From contig NZ_JALJVY010000006.1 of the NCBI RefSeq assembly GCF_024168485.1, positions 216,220 to 280,219 on the forward strand: DNA of 64,000 nucleotides, in the 5' to 3' direction. The position numbers and the translations under genes are program-made. This stretch comes from Sphingobium sp. OAS761 (lineage in GTDB: Bacteria > Pseudomonadota > Alphaproteobacteria > Sphingomonadales > Sphingomonadaceae). Under the pieces are notes generated by a model, which did not search any database, was not told where the DNA came from, and saw only the letters and a list, made by a program, of their open reading frames with translations. Shown here in pieces: positions 60,609 through 64,000 of the stretch (its first letter is position 1; every line of letters begins with the position of its first letter).

Positions 60609-61466
60609 ATGGCAGGCGACATTCCATACCTCATGCGCGGCGTAATGCCCGTGGGCACTGACAGCAGCGTGCTTGTTTCCTCGTCCAAATATCTCAACGA
60701 TGCACGGCTTCGCGACTGGGTCGCCAAAATCCTGCTGCGGCGGAACGGCTCCGACGTGCCGCCGCCTGCTGAAATGCATGAGTTCGTCCAGATTTTGAAC
60801 GACATCCGCGATTTCGACGCGATCGAAGCCATGTTCACCGCCGAGCGCAAGGTCAATCCGGAATTGGACGCCTGGTTCGACGAAGGTTTCATATCGACAT
60901 ATGCGATCGAAGACTTCGAAATATATCCCAAGGGGTCGCTGGGCGGCATCTTTTACGATCAGATGACGTCTGGCGATTACGAGATCCAGATCACGCCCTG
61001 GAAAGAGCCCAGAACGCAGCTGGACTATTATAATCTAAGATCGGGGCAGACACACGATTTCGAGCACATTCTGTGCGGTGGCGGTTTCAATTTCATGGGC
61101 GAGCTCGTGCCTTACTGGTATCGCCTGACGAACGTCCCCAAACATATGCATGACCCGGAACTGGCGGGCGAACTGAACGTCATCCATATCTTCGGCTCGC
61201 TGCGATATACCGTACGCACCATGCTGCACTATCCGCAGGTTTGGCCGACAGCGGTCAACGCAATCCAGCGCGGTATGAAGGTGGGCCAGGCGAGTGACGC
61301 GCTCTTCATGAAGAAGCTGGAACCCGCATTCCATCTGCCGCTCGACGAAGCGCGCGCGGCTCTGGGCGTTCGCGGCGCGGAAGATGTGGATACCTCACGC
61401 GAAGGCGCCTTCTGGGCATCGGACGGCAAGACGCCCTTGGAACCGATAGCGGAAGCCGCGGAATGA
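60609..61466 (+). CDS. Coq4-family protein (paralogue 2)
   Basis: A 285-residue relative of 54321-55229, with H149-D150-x-x-H153 and E165 after 11 residues, preserving the Coq4 metal site. Both share TDSSVLVSSS near the N-terminus, GQTHD and the later R-T-M-L-H-Y-P, so the two are more like each other than a general Coq4. The ATG at 60609 follows AAGGAGAG. It lies 26 bases after the TauD gene and overlaps the amidohydrolase by four bases. An oxygenase followed by a Coq4-like protein suggests sequential oxidation and decarboxylation of one ring compound. Confidence 0.78.
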   Translation: MAGDIPYLMRGVMPVGTDSSVLVSSSKYLNDARLRDWVAKILLRRNGSDVPPPAEMHEFVQILNDIRDFDAIEAMFTAERKVNPELDAWFDEGFISTYAIEDFEIYPKGSLGGIFYDQMTSGDYEIQITPWKEPRTQLDYYNLRSGQTHDFEHILCGGGFNFMGELVPYWYRLTNVPKHMHDPELAGELNVIHIFGSLRYTVRTMLHYPQVWPTAVNAIQRGMKVGQASDALFMKKLEPAFHLPLDEARAALGVRGAEDVDTSREGAFWASDGKTPLEPIAEAAE

Positions 61467-63214
61467 CAGCACGCTGCGCGCTGCTGATCCGCAACGGGAC
61501 CGTGGTCGACGGCAGCGGTGCCGACCCTTTCGTCGCCGATGTCGCCATTTGCAATGACCGCGTCGTGGCCGTCGGCCCCTACGCCGGGGAGGCTGACAGG
61601 GTTATCGATGCGACCGGCATGATCGTCACGCCCGGCTTCGTAGACATCCATACCCATTATGACGGTCAGGCGATCTGGTCGGAGGAACTTTCCCCTTCAT
61701 CGTCGCACGGCGTGACCACTGTCGTGACAGGCAATTGCGGGGTCGGCTTTGCTCCATGTCGCCCGGCCGATCACGACTTGCTGATCCGCGTCATGGAAGG
61801 CGTGGAAGATATTCCCGGCGTCGTCATGGCCGAAGGACTGGATTGGGACTGGGAAACCTTCCCGCAATATCTCGACGCCCTTGCAGCCCGGCCGCGCGAC
61901 ATCGATGTGGGCGCCTATCTGCCCCATTCCCCGTTGCGGGTCTATGTCATGGGCCAGCGCGGCGCCGACCGCGAACCGGCCACGGCGGACGATCTGGCAA
62001 GGATGCGGACACTGACACGCGAGGCCATGGAAGTGGGGGCACTGGGCACCGCCTCGTCGCGCATGATGTATCATCGCACCAAGGCGGGCGATCAGATTCC
62101 GAGCTACCAGGCCGCCGACGCCGAATTGCAGGCGCTCGCCGATGGAATGACGGACGCCGGGTCTGGGATCATTCAGCTCGTGCTGAATGCGCCGATGGAA
62201 AGCTGGGATAATGAACTGGACCATCTGATCGGGGTGGCAGAAAGGAGCGGCCGGCCAGCGACATTCACGCTTGGCACGTCGAACAACGGGCCGCCGACGT
62301 GGGAGCAGGCGATGGCCCGCGTTACCGCCGCGAATGAAGCGGGTGCCTATATCCGTGCCCAGGTGCTGCCGCGTCCGGTTGGGTTGATCATGGGTTTCGA
62401 ACTGTCGACCAACCCCTTCTGCGCGTGTGCCAGCTGGCCCGCGATAGAGCTACTCCCCTTCGCCGAGCGCATCGCGCGCCTGCGAGATCCGGCGATACGG
62501 GCGGCGCTGACCAGCGAGGAACCCGACCCGCGCAACCTGTTCGCGATGAATGCGCGGCGCTGGGAATGGATCTTTCCGCTTGGCGACCCGCCCAATTACG
62601 AGCCAGCTCGCGCTGAAAGCATCGCAGCCCGCGCTGCGGCAAGCGGACAGGCCCCCGAAGACATCGCCTATGACCTCATGCTGGAACGGGGCGGCCATGC
62701 GATGCTCTATAATGCCTTGGGCAATTTTCACGACAACCGGCTGGACGCCATCCATGACCTGATGTCCGATCCCGGCACGGTTGTAGGACTGGGTGACGGC
62801 GGCGCGCATTATGGCGCGATCTGCGACGCCAGCTACCCGACCTTCCTGCTGCGATACTGGACCCGGGACCGGGCGGGAGCACGCCTGTCGCTGGCGCAGG
62901 CAGTCCGTATTCTGGCACGCGATCCCGCCGAAATGGTCGGGATGAACGATCGCGGCCTACTGCGTCCGGGCTACAAGGCGGACATCAACGTCATCGATAT
63001 CGACAACCTTACCCTGCATGCGCCGCAGGTTCGCTACGACCTGCCCGGCGGCGGTCGCCGTATCGATCAGAGCGCAACGGGCTTTGTGGCGACGATCGTT
63101 TCAGGCGAGATCATTCGCCGTCACGATCGTCCCACAGGCGCGCGGCCCGGCCGTGTGGTGCGAGGCGCACAGGAAGGTCCCCGCCTGCCTGAAGCCGTGG
63201 CAGCGACGACCTGA
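61463..63214 (+). CDS. D-aminoacylase-type amidohydrolase
   Basis: A 583-residue amidohydrolase of the N-acyl-D-amino-acid deacylase group. H63-x-H65 (DIHTHYDGQ) binds metal, TGNCGVGFAPCRP contains the family Cys, and GLGDGGAHYG carries the late Asp. It would hydrolyse an amide or related bond. The ATGA overlap with the Coq4-like gene shows co-translation. An acyl-amide in this cluster is unexpected; lactone or ring-amide hydrolysis are alternatives within the superfamily. No terminator follows in the 177-base gap. Confidence 0.85.
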   Translation: MTARCALLIRNGTVVDGSGADPFVADVAICNDRVVAVGPYAGEADRVIDATGMIVTPGFVDIHTHYDGQAIWSEELSPSSSHGVTTVVTGNCGVGFAPCRPADHDLLIRVMEGVEDIPGVVMAEGLDWDWETFPQYLDALAARPRDIDVGAYLPHSPLRVYVMGQRGADREPATADDLARMRTLTREAMEVGALGTASSRMMYHRTKAGDQIPSYQAADAELQALADGMTDAGSGIIQLVLNAPMESWDNELDHLIGVAERSGRPATFTLGTSNNGPPTWEQAMARVTAANEAGAYIRAQVLPRPVGLIMGFELSTNPFCACASWPAIELLPFAERIARLRDPAIRAALTSEEPDPRNLFAMNARRWEWIFPLGDPPNYEPARAESIAARAAASGQAPEDIAYDLMLERGGHAMLYNALGNFHDNRLDAIHDLMSDPGTVVGLGDGGAHYGAICDASYPTFLLRYWTRDRAGARLSLAQAVRILARDPAEMVGMNDRGLLRPGYKADINVIDIDNLTLHAPQVRYDLPGGGRRIDQSATGFVATIVSGEIIRRHDRPTGARPGRVVRGAQEGPRLPEAVAATT

Positions 63215-63230
63215 AAAATCGGCGCCCCTA

Positions 63231-63303
63231 GTGGATTGATTTTGACATTTGCAGCCCCTGGCGGCTTGGCTGGGTCAGCCAATGTCAAAATCGTGAAATC
63301 CAC
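63231..63303. repeat. Imperfect 19-base inverted repeat
   Basis: GTGGATT-GATTTTGACATT on the left faces AATGTCAAAATC-gtga-AATCCAC on the right, across about 30 bases. The arms are perfect except for a four-base insertion. It lies after the amidohydrolase gene and before the truncated MFS gene. It could be a terminator-like hairpin, a recombination site or an insertion-element end; related GACATT motifs occur at 63333 and 63957. Confidence 0.5.
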
Positions 63304-63332
63304 TCGAATCAAATATTTCTAATGGTCCGAAG

Positions 63333-63970
63333 AGATTCTGACATTCGAGCGAGACTTGGCTTCGAACCGTATCAAATGCCTAGCCGGACCACTAGCTGTC
63401 GCGGCGGCGCGCGAGCGACAGCATAAACAGCGCGCCTCCCGTCACAAATGCGAGCCCGGTCAGGGTAAAGGCAAACAAAATGCCATATCCATCGCGCAGC
63501 GGCGCGATTACGAGCGGGTTCAGAAACTGTCCCAGAAACATCGCGGCCACGTTCACGCCCATGGCGCGGTCATGCAGTGGCTCAGGCGTTACGAGCAGCA
63601 GCTGCGACGCAACGGTCGGCTCTATGATCCCGATGCCGATACCGATGACGACAATGGCAAGAATGATCCAGCCGCCTCCGGGCGCCCATGCGGCGAGCGG
63701 AAGACCGATACCGATCGCGAGAGAGATCAGGACGAACATCTGGCGGAAACCCAGCCAGCGCCGTGCGAACCCGTAAAAGGCGCTGCAGACCGCACCCACG
63801 AGCGATGACAGCCCGATGTAGCGACCGATTGCCGACGGCGCGTCGATCCCCTTTGCCGCCAGCAGGAAGGGACCCTGGATCACCATCATGTACATGCCGA
63901 TCGTATAATACCAACCTCCAATGATCCTGACTCACGTTGGGGATTCCCAAAGCGATGAATGTCTGAATCT
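63333..63970. repeat. Pair of inverted 14-base repeats flanking the MFS fragment
   Basis: AGATTCTGACATTC at 63333-63346 and its near complement (13 of 14 bases; reverse-complement AGATTCAGACATTC) at 63957-63970 enclose the MFS fragment. They resemble the GATTTTGACATT arm at 63238. Such inverted copies may be ends of a mobile element, but no transposase is seen inside. Confidence 0.4.
63392..63932 (-). pseudogene. MFS transporter fragment, N-terminal half missing
   Basis: Reading on the minus strand, the open frame begins after a TGA at 63930-63932 with IGGWYYTIGMYMMVIQGPF and continues through about six hydrophobic helices to the stop at 63392. This looks like the C-terminal half of a major facilitator. 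No start with a ribosome site precedes it, and the DNA beyond 63932 shows no continuing MFS frame. The gene was probably cut by an insertion or rearrangement at about 63930. An intact half-transporter is unlikely. It is not related to the MFS at 25061. Confidence 0.65.
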
Positions 63971-64000
63971 ATGGGTGCCGGTTGGAGGGCATTGCCATGG
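63933..64000. other. Unassigned DNA at right edge
   Basis: Sixty-eight bases with no frame that continues the MFS gene. It contains GGGGATTCCC and one copy of the 14-base repeat. It may be the end of an insertion element or another gene extending outside the window; it is too short to decide. Confidence 0.35.

Noticed and set aside
1..64000. CRISPR arrays, tRNA, rRNA, prophage or plasmid replication genes
   Set aside because: I scanned for spaced direct repeats, tRNA-like cloverleaves and phage or replication genes and found none that could be supported.

Overview
The window reads as accessory DNA from a sphingomonad-type alphaproteobacterium (Sphingobium, Novosphingobium, Sphingomonas or a relative). 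I infer this from the high GC, four large TonB-dependent outer-membrane receptors, and a dense mix of short-chain dehydrogenases (SDRs), VOC proteins, SnoaL/NTF2-like proteins, alpha/beta hydrolases, amidohydrolases and TetR regulators. I see no tRNA, rRNA, CRISPR array, prophage or plasmid replication gene.

The theme is catabolism of a polycyclic, steroid-like or terpenoid-like substrate. Four proteins carry the hallmarks of steroid-nucleus enzymes: a ketosteroid-isomerase homologue with all three catalytic residues (11695-12144), a KshA-like Rieske oxygenase (10432-11511), a ketosteroid-dehydrogenase-like flavoprotein with the C-terminal Tyr/Gly pair (50472-52169), and an SDR resembling 3-alpha-hydroxysteroid dehydrogenase HsdA (45064-45828). 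A second SDR (23241-24023) resembles 3-alpha/20-beta-hydroxysteroid dehydrogenase. There is no ring-cleaving extradiol dioxygenase, no CoA ligase and no ferredoxin or reductase, so the pathway must be completed elsewhere or the substrate is not a classical steroid.

Layout. 1-3101: partial thiolase, TetR, VOC and an uncharacterised oxygenase-like protein. 3167-8006 (minus): TonB receptor, TIM-barrel isomerase and a second oxygenase-like paralogue. 8139-14382: TetR, an SDR-SDR-Rieske operon divergent from the ketosteroid isomerase, VOC, TetR, SDR. 14433-18907: a possible leader peptide, TonB receptor, epoxide-hydrolase-like protein and an EthD-SnoaL fusion. 18925-27291 (minus): SDRs, a CMD/AhpD-like protein, three HSL-type esterases, an MFS transporter, VOC and SnoaL. 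27434-37679: SDR, two TonB receptors, a sulfotransferase-dehalogenase-SDR operon and an AraC regulator. 37852-47200: a long plus-strand operon (MDR, sulfotransferase, DUF1214, VOC, TIM barrel, Gfo/Idh/MocA, SDR, SnoaL, HsdA-like, amidohydrolase). 47235-53840: Asp/Glu-racemase-like, SDR, a shortened third oxygenase-like paralogue, lipocalin-like, SnoaL, KstD-like, SDR, EthD-like. 53882-59615 (minus): SnoaL, Coq4-like, Gfo/Idh/MocA, TetR, VOC, SDR and a double TetR. 59719-63214: TauD dioxygenase, second Coq4-like protein and a D-aminoacylase-type amidohydrolase. 63392-64000: a 5'-truncated MFS gene next to unexplained, possibly mobile DNA.

The most novel-looking elements are the three-member oxygenase-like family with an HxD...H pattern (one member lacks the whole putative metal core), and two Coq4-like proteins in catabolic operons that keep the Coq4 HDxxH-x11-E metal motif. 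Also notable are a Gfo/Idh/MocA protein with EWP in place of EKP, and a two-domain TetR facing a perfect 10-5-10 inverted repeat.
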